62,964 nt of DNA from Roseomonas populi (GTDB lineage: Bacteria; Pseudomonadota; Alphaproteobacteria; Acetobacterales; Acetobacteraceae): positions 1 to 62,964 of the forward strand of contig NZ_JANJOU010000033.1 of NCBI RefSeq assembly GCF_024594815.1, read 5' to 3'. A program made the translations under genes and the position numbers. Every line of letters begins with the position of its first letter. The first letter of the stretch is position 1. Below, in pieces: positions 33,706-41,473 of this stretch. The notes below the pieces were generated by a model. It worked only from the letters and a program-made list of their open reading frames with translations, searched no databases and was not told the DNA's origin.

Positions 33706-34695
33706 TCAGCCGTCCGCGGTGATGCCCAGGCGCTTGATCAGCCCGGCCCAGCGCTGGCGCTCCGCCGCCGTCAGCTCGGTGAAGGCTTGCGGGCTGGAGG
33801 CGACCACCTCGAACCCCGCCCCTTCCAGCACGCCGCGCACCTTCGGGTCCGTCAGCGCCGTCCGCGCCTCGGCGGACAGGCGCGCGGCGACGTTCGCGGG
33901 CGTCGCCGCGGGGGCAACGAGCCCGATCCAGGCGTAGCTCGCCGCGTCCGGCACTCCGGCCTCGGCCAGGGTGGGCACCTCGGGCAGCTTCGCCAGGCGC
34001 TGGTCCGCCGTGACCGCCAGGGCGCGCGCCTTGCCGTCCTGCACCTGCGGGATAATGCCCGCGGCGATCTGGATCATGGCCTGGATGCGCCCGGCCACGA
34101 GATCCACCGTCGCTTCCGGGAAGCCGCGATAGGGCACGTGGACGAGGTCGATCCCCAGCCGCGCCTTCAGCTCCTCCATCGCCAGGTGCCCCGCCGAGCC
34201 GGGGCCGACGGAGCCGAAGCTCATCTTGCCCGGATTGGCCTTCGCATAGGCGACGAAGGCGGCGAGGTCCTGCGCGGGCACGTCGGGGTGCACCACCAGC
34301 AGCTGCGCCCCGCGCACGAGCTGGGAGAGGTAGGTCAGGTCCGTCGCCGGGTCGTAGGGCAGCCGGGTGTAAAGGGCCGGGGCCGTCACCAGTGGGCCGT
34401 TGATGCTGACCCCGATCGTGTGCCCGTCCCGCGCCTTCGCGATCAGGTCCGTACCCAGGTTGCCGCCGGCGCCGGAGCGGTTATCCACCACGAAGGGCTG
34501 GCCGAACGCCTCGGAGAAGTGCGGCACCAGGGCCCGCGCCGCCGTGTCCGGCGTACCGCCCGGCGGGAAGGGCACGATCATGCGGACGGGGCGCGAGGGC
34601 CAGGCCTCCTGCGCGCGGGCAGCGGGCGCCAGGGCCGCGAGCGCCGCGCCGCCAAGCAGGGCGCGCCGGGTCGGCGCGAGGTCGTCAGGGCTCAT
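33706..34695 (-). CDS. Bug/TctC-type solute receptor (4)
   Basis: A 329-residue Bug-family receptor. A signal (TRRALLGGAALAALAPAARAQ) is followed by VRMIVPFPPGGTPDTAAR, FVVDNRSGAGGNLGTD, MSFGSVGPGSAGH and VHVPYRGFPEATV. The ATG at 34693-34695 has GGAGGAGAACGAG in front. It is the fourth such receptor in a row, and no permease subunit is encoded in the window, so it must share distant TctAB proteins or serve in sensing. Confidence 0.9.
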   Translation of the reverse strand: MSPDDLAPTRRALLGGAALAALAPAARAQEAWPSRPVRMIVPFPPGGTPDTAARALVPHFSEAFGQPFVVDNRSGAGGNLGTDLIAKARDGHTIGVSINGPLVTAPALYTRLPYDPATDLTYLSQLVRGAQLLVVHPDVPAQDLAAFVAYAKANPGKMSFGSVGPGSAGHLAMEELKARLGIDLVHVPYRGFPEATVDLVAGRIQAMIQIAAGIIPQVQDGKARALAVTADQRLAKLPEVPTLAEAGVPDAASYAWIGLVAPAATPANVAARLSAEARTALTDPKVRGVLEGAGFEVVASSPQAFTELTAAERQRWAGLIKRLGITADG

Positions 34696-34840
34696 CTCGT
34701 TCTCCTCCCGACGGAGGGGTGCCGGTCCCCTTCCGCAGTGTCGGAGCCGGTCATTCCACTTCGGGAGGAGTTGCGCCAGGGGGTTCCCGGTCCGGAAAGT
34801 TCGATGTCGAGAGGGGCGCCTGCACGTGCCGCTCGCGCAC

Positions 34841-34875
34841 GAAAGAAGCCGATCCTGCCGCCCGGCAGATCGGCT
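34841..34875 (-). terminator. Terminator after tRNA-Arg
   Basis: On the minus strand AGCCGATC-TGCC and GGCA-G-GATCGGCT form a 12-bp stem with one bulged G and a GGGC loop, followed by TTCTTTC. It starts 24 nt after the tRNA 3' end. Confidence 0.75.
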
Positions 34876-34898
34876 CAAACAACATATTTGGGGAGAAT

Positions 34899-34975
34899 TG
34901 GCGGACCCGATACGATTCGAACGTACGACCTTTGCCTTCGGAGGGCAACGCTCTATCCAGCTGAGCTACGGGTCC
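34899..34975 (-). tRNA. tRNA-Arg (anticodon CCG)
   Basis: A complete cloverleaf: acceptor stem GGACCCG/CGGGTCC, discriminator G and an encoded CCA; D-arm GCTC..GAGC; anticodon stem TTGCC/GGCAA enclosing the 7-nt loop CTCCGAA, so the anticodon is CCG (reads CGG); T-loop TTCGAAT. It is transcribed leftward, after the endolysin gene and a GC-rich hairpin, and is followed by its own terminator. Confidence 0.96.
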
Positions 34976-35000
34976 GTTGCCCCTCCCATACCCTACCCGG

Positions 35001-35023
35001 GCGCCGGGGGGAACCCCCGGCGC
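35001..35023 (-). terminator. Hairpin between endolysin gene and tRNA-Arg
   Basis: GCGCCGGGGG-GAA-CCCCCGGCGC is a perfect 10-bp hairpin beginning 12 nt after the endolysin stop on the minus strand. It separates that gene from the tRNA. No T-run follows. Confidence 0.5.
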
Positions 35024-35034
35024 GCCGCGCATAT

Positions 35035-36264
35035 TTACGCCACCAAGGGCAGGGTCCCAGGTCTCGTCGCCATTTCCAGCGCCACCTGCCGCGTCGCGTC
35101 GACCCGCCGCATCCAGCCGCGCCCGAAGCTCGGGAAAGTCCCTAGCCCCCGGTAATAGGCCATCCGGGCCTCGGCTAGGCGCCTGATTAGGTCCGGCGCC
35201 CGGCAGGCCCGCGCCGCCGCCAGCGTGATCGGCCCCACCGACCCATCCACCGAGACCCCGGCCGCCTTCTGCAGCATCTTCACGGACCGACCCGGCCCGG
35301 CGTTCACCCCGAAGTCGAAGACCATCAGGTCCACCCCGGCCGGCAGTTCGGCGCAGCGCATCGGGGTCCAGTAGCGCACACGGTAGATCTCGCGCGCCTC
35401 GGCCCGGGTCAGGGCCCGCATATCGGCCTCGGTCACCTCCCCATCCCGGAACTCGGAGAGGGTGCGGAGCGTGATGCCCATGTTGGTCGCCCCGCCGGGA
35501 TCGGCCGGGTGGTTCACGAACCCGCCCTCTGACTTCAGCACCTCGTCCAGGCAGGCCTCGAAGCGGTCCTCATCGGCGGGCCCGGGCGCGGCCAGGAAGG
35601 AGACCGGCCGTACCGATGGCGCGGGCGCCGCATCCCGCAGCGTCGCCATGGCCGCCTGCACCTGCTGTGCCTGGGCGTCCTGCAGCCGCCCGACGATCGC
35701 GTCCTTCTCCCGCGAGGACTGGGAGGAACCGATCCAGAAGTTCACCACCGCCGCGAAGGCGGCGCCGAGGGAGCCGACGGTGATGTTGATGACGCTGGCC
35801 ACCTGCGGATCGAAGCGCGCGGCGCCGCCCGGCCCGGCATCCAGGGTCACCAGCAGGATCAGCACGGCGAAGAACCCCAGCACCACCAGGGAGGAGACGG
35901 TGGCCGGCCCCCAGGCCAGGCGGCTGCCGCCCCGCAGCATCTCCGCCATGCTCGCGCGGGCGGATTGCGTGTCGCTCAGCGTGGCGCGCAACGTGTCCAG
36001 CGCCGCATTCCTCTGCCCGGCCTCGCGCTCGGCGCCCAGCCGCTCGCCCTCCAGCGCGATCTCGGCCAAGCGGATTCGCAAGGCATTCACCTTCTCCGTG
36101 TCCGCGGCGAGCGCCGCGCGGGCGGCGGCAGGGTCCTCCGTGCCCGCCACTTGCCGAACGGCATCGGCCACCGTCCCGGCCAGGGTGCCGGCCCGGTCGC
36201 CGGCAATGAGGCGGATGATCTCCGGCGCCAGGGAGGCGGCAATGGCGACGAGGGGGAAGGCCAT
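35035..36264 (-). CDS. Holin-like membrane region fused to GH108 endolysin
   Basis: A 409-residue two-part protein. The first ~200 residues hold a weak N-terminal hydrophobic stretch, a helical region, and two clear membrane segments (about 124-143 and 157-178), resembling the three-TM holins of gene-transfer agents. After a linker, residues from ~232 are a GH108 N-acetylmuramidase with the catalytic glutamate in LKSEGGFVNHPADPGGATNMGIT (Glu246) and a C-terminal peptidoglycan-binding-like part (GVNAGPGRSVKMLQ). ATG 36264 has AGGAG before it. In Rhodobacter GTA these are separate adjacent genes. No capsid or tail genes surround it. Confidence 0.82.
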   Translation of the reverse strand: MAFPLVAIAASLAPEIIRLIAGDRAGTLAGTVADAVRQVAGTEDPAAARAALAADTEKVNALRIRLAEIALEGERLGAEREAGQRNAALDTLRATLSDTQSARASMAEMLRGGSRLAWGPATVSSLVVLGFFAVLILLVTLDAGPGGAARFDPQVASVINITVGSLGAAFAAVVNFWIGSSQSSREKDAIVGRLQDAQAQQVQAAMATLRDAAPAPSVRPVSFLAAPGPADEDRFEACLDEVLKSEGGFVNHPADPGGATNMGITLRTLSEFRDGEVTEADMRALTRAEAREIYRVRYWTPMRCAELPAGVDLMVFDFGVNAGPGRSVKMLQKAAGVSVDGSVGPITLAAARACRAPDLIRRLAEARMAYYRGLGTFPSFGRGWMRRVDATRQVALEMATRPGTLPLVA

Positions 36265-36400
36265 GCAGGAACTCCTGTCAAAGAACCAAACAGGAACATA
36301 AGCCGAAGCGCTATAGGAAATCAAGCCTTTTCGGCCGTTCCGCCTTGTTGCTTCCCCCCACCGGGAGCATGGTGCCCCCTTCCGCCCCAAGGTGCCTGCG

Positions 36401-37726
36401 ATGAACGAGATGTCCCCCTCGCGTCCGAACAACCTCGACTCGTTCTGGATGCCCTTCTCCGACAACCGGCACTTCAAGGGCACGCCCCGCATGCTCGCGC
36501 GGGCGGAGGGGATGTCCTACTTCACGCCGGAAGGTCGCGAGGTGCTGGACGGCACGGCGGGCCTGTGGTGCTGCAACGCCGGCCACGGCCGCCGCGAGAT
36601 CACGGAGGCCATCCAGAAGCAGGCCGCGGTGATGGACTTCGCCCCCACCTTCCAGCTCGGCCACCCCATTGCCTTCGAGGCGGCGGCGCGCGTGGCGGAG
36701 ATGACGCCGGCGGGCCTGGACAAGGTCTTCTTCACCAATTCGGGCAGCGAGAGCGCGGACACGGCCCTCAAGATCGCCCTGGCCTACCAGCGCGCCCGCG
36801 GCCAGGCCCAGCGCGTGCGCCTGATCGGGCGGGAGCGCGGCTACCACGGCGTGGGCTTCGGCGGCATGTCGGTGGGCGGCATTGGCGGCAACCGCAAGCA
36901 GTTCGGCGCCATGCTCCCCTACGTGGACCACCTGCCCCACACCCACGACCCTGCCCGCAACGCCTTCACCAAGGGCCAGCCGGAGCACGGGGTGGAGCTG
37001 GCGAACCGCCTGCAGGACCTGGTCGCCCTGCATGGCGACACCATTGCCGCCGTGATGGTGGAGCCGGTGGCGGGCTCCACCGGCGTGCTGGTGCCGCCGA
37101 AGGGCTACCTGGAGCGCCTGCGCGAGATCTGCGACGCCAACGGCATCCTGCTGATCTATGACGAGGTGATCACCGGCTTCGGCCGCCTCGGCACGGATTT
37201 CGGGGCGGAGCGCCTGGGCGTGACACCGGACATCATGACCATGGCGAAGGGCCTGACCAACGCAGCCGTGCCGATGGGGGCGGTGGCCACCTCCAACGAG
37301 ATCTACGACACGGTGGTGAACAACTCCGCTGCCGGGATCGAGCTGTTCCACGGCTACACCTATTCCGGCCACCCGCTCGCCTCGGCCGCCGCCATCGCCA
37401 CCCTCGCCCTGCACCGGGAGGAGGACCTGCCCGGCCGGGCGCGGGCGATCGAGCCCTACTGGCAGGAGGCCGCGCACTCGCTGAAGAGCGCGCCGGGCGT
37501 GGTGGACATCCGCGACTTCGGCCTCATCGCCGGCATTGAGCTCGCCCCGCGCGAAGGCAAGCCCGGCACCCGCGCAATGGACATCTTCCGCAAGTGCTTC
37601 GACGACGGCGTCCTGGTGCGCGTGACGGGCGACATCGTGGCCCTCTCCCCGCCGTTGATCATCGAGAAGCCGCATGTGGACCGTATCTTCGGCACCCTGA
37701 GCGACGCGATCCACGCCATTCACTGA
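36401..37726 (+). CDS. Class III aminotransferase (beta-alanine/omega-amino acid:pyruvate type)
   Basis: A 441-residue PLP aminotransferase that moves a terminal amino group to pyruvate. It opens LDSFWMPFSDNRHFK, typical of beta-alanine:pyruvate transaminases, and has NSGSESADTALKIA, the PLP aspartate in LLIYDEVITGFGRLG (Asp254) and the PLP lysine in MAKGLTNAAVPMG (Lys283). The ATG at 36401 is preferred to a GTG nine bases upstream. A hairpin follows the stop. With rutA elsewhere in the window it could use beta-alanine from uracil breakdown, but that link is only a suggestion. Confidence 0.9.
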   Translation: MNEMSPSRPNNLDSFWMPFSDNRHFKGTPRMLARAEGMSYFTPEGREVLDGTAGLWCCNAGHGRREITEAIQKQAAVMDFAPTFQLGHPIAFEAAARVAEMTPAGLDKVFFTNSGSESADTALKIALAYQRARGQAQRVRLIGRERGYHGVGFGGMSVGGIGGNRKQFGAMLPYVDHLPHTHDPARNAFTKGQPEHGVELANRLQDLVALHGDTIAAVMVEPVAGSTGVLVPPKGYLERLREICDANGILLIYDEVITGFGRLGTDFGAERLGVTPDIMTMAKGLTNAAVPMGAVATSNEIYDTVVNNSAAGIELFHGYTYSGHPLASAAAIATLALHREEDLPGRARAIEPYWQEAAHSLKSAPGVVDIRDFGLIAGIELAPREGKPGTRAMDIFRKCFDDGVLVRVTGDIVALSPPLIIEKPHVDRIFGTLSDAIHAIH

Positions 37727-37733
37727 GGCGGAC

Positions 37734-37755
37734 AGGGGGAGCCTCGGCTCCCCCT
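37734..37755 (+). terminator. Hairpin after the aminotransferase
   Basis: AGGGGGAGC (37734-37742) and GCTCCCCCT (37747-37755) form a perfect stem with a CTCG loop, 7 nt after the stop. No T-run follows, so it is a probable but unproven terminator. Confidence 0.5.
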
Positions 37756-37815
37756 CCGTAACCTGCGTTCGCCGCGTGGCGTTGGGCATCCTGAACGACG
37801 GAGCCCGCCGCGCCC

Positions 37816-39852
37816 ATGAGCACCACCCTGGCGCCCGAGGGGCGCCCGCCCGCCCAGGTTCCGCCGCCGTCCAGCCCGGAGCTGGGCCATCTGCTCACCG
37901 TGGTGGTGGGGGTCGTCGTTGTCGCCGGGCTCTACCTGGCGCGCGAGGTGCTGATCCCCATCACCCTCGCCATCCTTCTCTCCTTCGTCCTCGCGCCCCT
38001 GGTCGGCCTCCTCCGCCGCCTGCGGCTGCCGCGCGTGCCGGCGGTGCTGCTCTCCGTGCTGCTGGCGCTGGGCCTGATCCTGCTGATCGGCAGCATCATC
38101 GGCGTGCAGATCGCCGGCCTGGCCCGGGACGCGCCCCGCTACCAGAGCGCGGTGCAGGAGAAGGTGGAGGCCGCGCAGGACACCGTTTTCGGCCGCATCC
38201 GCGACTTCTCCCGCCGCCTGAGCAACGAGGCGGCGCCCCCAGCGCCGGCCCCGGCCCCGGACCCTCGTGGGCCGGAGGGGACGATCCCCGCCACCCCGGC
38301 CCTGCCCGGGCTGGGTGGAGGCGACGAGCGCCGCCCCGTGCCGGTGGAGATCCGCCCCGGCGAATCCTCCGCGGTCGAACTGGCCCGCAAGATCGTCTCG
38401 CCCGTCCTTGGCCCGCTGGAGACGACCTTCATCGTCTTCATCGTCGCCGTCTTTGTCCTCCTCCAGCAGGAGGACCTGCGGGACCGGCTGATCCGCCTCT
38501 TCGGCTCCAGCGACCTCCACCGCACCACCGAGGCGCTGGACGATGCCGGGCGGCGCCTCAGTAAGTACTTCCTCGCCCAACTCATGCTGAACGGCTCCTT
38601 CGGCGTGCTGGTCGCCATCGGGCTCTTCATCATCGGCGTGCCCAGCCCGATCGTCTGGGGCATCCTGGCCGCGCTCTTCCGCTTCGTGCCCTATGTCGGA
38701 TCCATCCTCGCCGCGGCCATGCCCCTGGTGCTGGCCGCGGCCACGGAGCCGGGCTGGTCGATGGTGATCTGGACCGGCGTCCTCTTCCTCGTCACGGAAT
38801 CCGTCATGGGCCAGGTGGTGGAGCCCATGGTATACGGCCATTCCACCGGCCTCTCGCCGGTCTCCGTGATCGTGGCCGCCATCTTCTGGACCTGGCTCTG
38901 GGGTCCGATCGGCCTGATCCTGGCCACGCCGCTCACCCTGTGCCTCGTCGTGCTCGGGCGGCACGTGGAGCGGCTGGAATTCCTCGACGTCATGCTGGGC
39001 GACCGCCCCGCCCTGACCCCCGTGGAGAACTTCTACCAGCGCATCCTGGCCGGCGACACGGACGAGGCCCTCTCCCAGGCCGAGACGCTGCTGCAGGACC
39101 GATCCCTCACCTCCTACTACGACGAGGTAGCCCTCAAGGGCCTGCGCCTGGCCGCGAACGACGCGGAGCGCGGCGTGCTGCCGCCGGGGCGCCTGGAGCG
39201 CATCCGGAACGCCGTGAACGGGCTGGTGAACGACCTGTCGGACGTGCCGGACGGCGACCCGCCCCCGAAGCCGCAGAAGGCGGAGCCCGAGGCGATGCCG
39301 GCCGGGCGGACGGCGGACGAGAAGGCCGTGCCGAGCCAGCCCGCCCCGGACATCGTCCTGCCGCCCCGTGCCGAACGCGCGGGCAACTGGGGCTCGGAGA
39401 CATCCGTCCTCTGCCTCGCCGGTCGCGGCCCCCTGGACGAGGCCGCCTCCGCCATGCTCTCCCAGCTTCTCGCCAAGCACGGCCTCGGCGCCCGCGTGGT
39501 GCCGCACGAGGCCAGCTCGCGTGAGCAGGTCGGGCGGCTGGAGACGGCGGGGGTCGCGATGGTCTGCGTCTCCTACCTCGACATCTCCGGCAGTCCCGCG
39601 CATCTGCGCTACCTGCTGCGCCGCCTGCGCCAGCACCTGCCGGGCGTGCCGCTGCTGGTCGGCCTCTGGCCCGAGGGCGATGCGGTGCTGACCGATGCCA
39701 GCCTCGCGAAGGCCGTGGGGGCCGACTACTACACATCCTCTCTCCACGCGGCCGTCATGGCCTGCCTGAAGGCCGCCGTTTCCGGCGCGCAGAGCCCGGG
39801 CGCCGCCCAGGCAGCGATGGAGAAGGCGGACAGGAAGCCCCTGCCGGGCTGA
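37816..39852 (+). CDS. AI-2E family transporter with fused C-terminal soluble domain
   Basis: A 678-residue protein, nearly twice the usual length. Residues ~25-410 form an AI-2E (PerM-type) exporter: a first membrane segment pair, a long extracytoplasmic insert rich in Pro/Ala, then further segments with FRFVPYVGSILAAAMPLVLA and the LWGPIGLILATPLTL ending. Residues ~410-510 are soluble and helical, and ~530-660 form an alternating alpha/beta region (TSVLCLAGRGPLDEAA, VAMVCVSYLDIS, VPLLVGLWPEGDA) resembling a B12-binding-type Rossmann domain but lacking its DxHxxG cobalamin motif. The transported substrate is unknown. Confidence 0.85.
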   Translation: MSTTLAPEGRPPAQVPPPSSPELGHLLTVVVGVVVVAGLYLAREVLIPITLAILLSFVLAPLVGLLRRLRLPRVPAVLLSVLLALGLILLIGSIIGVQIAGLARDAPRYQSAVQEKVEAAQDTVFGRIRDFSRRLSNEAAPPAPAPAPDPRGPEGTIPATPALPGLGGGDERRPVPVEIRPGESSAVELARKIVSPVLGPLETTFIVFIVAVFVLLQQEDLRDRLIRLFGSSDLHRTTEALDDAGRRLSKYFLAQLMLNGSFGVLVAIGLFIIGVPSPIVWGILAALFRFVPYVGSILAAAMPLVLAAATEPGWSMVIWTGVLFLVTESVMGQVVEPMVYGHSTGLSPVSVIVAAIFWTWLWGPIGLILATPLTLCLVVLGRHVERLEFLDVMLGDRPALTPVENFYQRILAGDTDEALSQAETLLQDRSLTSYYDEVALKGLRLAANDAERGVLPPGRLERIRNAVNGLVNDLSDVPDGDPPPKPQKAEPEAMPAGRTADEKAVPSQPAPDIVLPPRAERAGNWGSETSVLCLAGRGPLDEAASAMLSQLLAKHGLGARVVPHEASSREQVGRLETAGVAMVCVSYLDISGSPAHLRYLLRRLRQHLPGVPLLVGLWPEGDAVLTDASLAKAVGADYYTSSLHAAVMACLKAAVSGAQSPGAAQAAMEKADRKPLPG

Positions 39853-39873
39853 ACAGGGGGGGCGCGCCTGGCC

Positions 39874-39926
39874 CTGGGAGGCTCTACTTCCCAGACCCTC
39901 CGCCGGGGTGGCAACGGCCACCCCGG
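39874..39926 (+). terminator. Two hairpins between convergent genes
   Basis: CTGGGA (39874-39879) pairs with TCCCAG (39889-39894). CCGGGGTGGC (39903-39912) pairs perfectly with GCCACCCCGG (39917-39926) around AACG. They fill the gap between the AI-2E gene and the convergent small gene, and may end transcription from both sides. Confidence 0.5.
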
Positions 39927-39999
39927 ACCCCGCGATCGGGCTGCCGCAGATAGGATGATCGAAGGGCGGCGCCGCGGCGGCGGTCCGGGGCTGGGACCT

Positions 40000-40362
40000 T
40001 CAGGCGCTCTTGCGCTCGGCGTTCCGCTTGCGGGTGGCCGCGGCCTTCTTCGCGGCGGCCGAACGCTCCTCCGGCGTGCGCCGGGCGGCCGCCTTCTTGG
40101 CCGAGGCAGAGCGGTCGCTCGCCGGCCGTGCCGCGCTGGCGGCCCCGCCCCGCTTGCCGCCTGTCCGCGACGGCTCCTTGTTCATCGGCTTGCCGCGGCC
40201 GGAGCCGCTCTTCTTGCCCCCGCCCGTCTCCTTGTTGACGGTCGCCCAGGCGCGGCGCTCCGCCTCTTCCTCCGGCACGCCCCGGGATTCGTAGGAATCC
40301 TCGATGTGCTCGGCCATGCGCTTCTGCTTGTCGGTATAGGCGGATTTGTCACCACGGGGCAT
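40000..40362 (-). CDS. Small basic protein with histone-H1-like tail
   Basis: A 120-residue protein. The first ~50 residues ([27 protein letters not shown], then [18 protein letters not shown]) match a small family often labelled plasmid-stabilisation-like in alphaproteobacteria, whose function is not established. The rest is Lys/Ala/Arg-rich ([22 protein letters not shown]), like bacterial histone-H1 tails, and suggests nucleic-acid binding. It is chromosomal here with no antitoxin or partition gene beside it. Confidence 0.75.
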   Translation of the reverse strand: MPRGDKSAYTDKQKRMAEHIEDSYESRGVPEEEAERRAWATVNKETGGGKKSGSGRGKPMNKEPSRTGGKRGGAASAARPASDRSASAKKAAARRTPEERSAAAKKAAATRKRNAERKSA

Positions 40363-40418
40363 CGGATCGGTCTCCTGCCATGCGGATGGCGGGACAAACG
40401 CATGAACCCCGGGCCCGG

Positions 40419-40447
40419 TTCAATCGGCCACCCCGATACCATATAAC
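40419..40447 (+). promoter_or_regulatory. Candidate promoter of the COG0523 GTPase gene
   Basis: TTCAAT (40419-40424) and TATAAC (40442-40447) are 17 nt apart. The -10 region is AT-rich in an otherwise GC-rich stretch. On the opposite strand it reads GTTATATGGTATC, which loosely resembles a Zur half-site; this is weak. Confidence 0.4.
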
Positions 40448-40502
40448 GCGGCGAAGCGGCCCTCCCCCGAGGGCCACCGAGACTTGCCCGAAGGCACCCC
40501 TC

Positions 40503-41471
40503 ATGTCCGAAACCGCTCCTACCCCCGTTACCGTCCTCACCGGCTATCTCGGCGCCGGCAAGACCACCCTGCTGAACCGTATTCTCACGGAGAATCACGG
40601 CCGCAAGTTCGCGGTGGTGATCAACGAGTTCGGCGAGATGGGCGTGGACCAGGACCTCGTCATCGACGCGGACGAGGAAGTGTTCGAGATGAACAACGGG
40701 TGCATCTGCTGCACCGTGCGCGGCGACCTGATCCGCATCATCGGCGGGCTGATGAAGCGCCGCGACCGGTTCGACGGCATCATCGTGGAGACCACGGGCC
40801 TGGCGAACCCCGCCCCCGTCGCCCAGACCTTCTTCGTGGACGAGGACGTGAAGCGCGCCACGCGCCTGGACGCCATCGTGACTGTCGTGGACGCCAAGCA
40901 CCTCCTCACCCGCCTGGGCGACAGCCCGGAGGCGGAGGACCAGGTGGCCTTCGCCGACGTGATCGTGCTGAACAAGATGGATCTCGTGAGCGCGGAGGAG
41001 GCGGACGAGGTGGAGCGCCGCATCCGCGCCATCAACCCGACCGTGGAGATCCGCCGCGCCATCAAGTCCGAGGTGCCGCTGGACGCCGTGATCGGCCGCG
41101 ACGCCTTCAGCCTGGACCGCATCCTGGCGCGGGAGCCCGAGTTCCTCTCCGGCGACGACGAGCACAGCCACGACAGCGCCGTGCAGTCCGTCTCCTTCGA
41201 GCTCGACAAGCCGGTTGACCCCGAGAAGTTCAACGCCTGGATCGGCGAGCTGCTCCAGACCAAGGGCCAGGACCTGCTGCGGACGAAGGGCATCCTGCAC
41301 TACAAGGGCGACGACCGGCGCTTCGCCTTCCAGGCCGTGCACATGATCGCTGACGGCGACTACATCGGCGATTGGAAGGAGGGCGATCCGCGCAAGTCCC
41401 GCATCGTCTTCATCGGGCGCGACCTGAACCGGCCCAAGCTGCGCCGCGGCTTCGAATCCACGGCGGCCTGA
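40503..41471 (+). CDS. COG0523 (CobW/ZNG1-type) GTPase metallochaperone
   Basis: A 322-residue G3E-family GTPase predicted to deliver a metal, often zinc, to client proteins. Walker [10 protein letters not shown] lies at 14-22, the metal site CxCC is in NNGCICCTV (Cys67, Cys69, Cys70), and the guanine motif is in VLNKMDLV. The C-terminal CobW_C domain contains [15 protein letters not shown]. There is only a short His-containing insert (DEHSHD). The upstream frame is open, but the ATG at 40503 gives the family start. A WD40-repeat gene follows after 2 nt. Confidence 0.92.
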   Translation: MSETAPTPVTVLTGYLGAGKTTLLNRILTENHGRKFAVVINEFGEMGVDQDLVIDADEEVFEMNNGCICCTVRGDLIRIIGGLMKRRDRFDGIIVETTGLANPAPVAQTFFVDEDVKRATRLDAIVTVVDAKHLLTRLGDSPEAEDQVAFADVIVLNKMDLVSAEEADEVERRIRAINPTVEIRRAIKSEVPLDAVIGRDAFSLDRILAREPEFLSGDDEHSHDSAVQSVSFELDKPVDPEKFNAWIGELLQTKGQDLLRTKGILHYKGDDRRFAFQAVHMIADGDYIGDWKEGDPRKSRIVFIGRDLNRPKLRRGFESTAA

Positions 41472-41473
41472 AC

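Noticed and set aside
34899-34975. tRNA-Arg as the attachment site of an integrated element
   Set aside because: The tRNA is intact, and I found no second copy of its 3' end, no integrase and no phage structural genes. Only the lysis-type gene next to it hints at past integration.
40000-40362. A toxin-antitoxin or plasmid-partition gene
   Set aside because: The plasmid-stabilisation label is only a database tradition for this family; there is no partner gene and no plasmid feature here.
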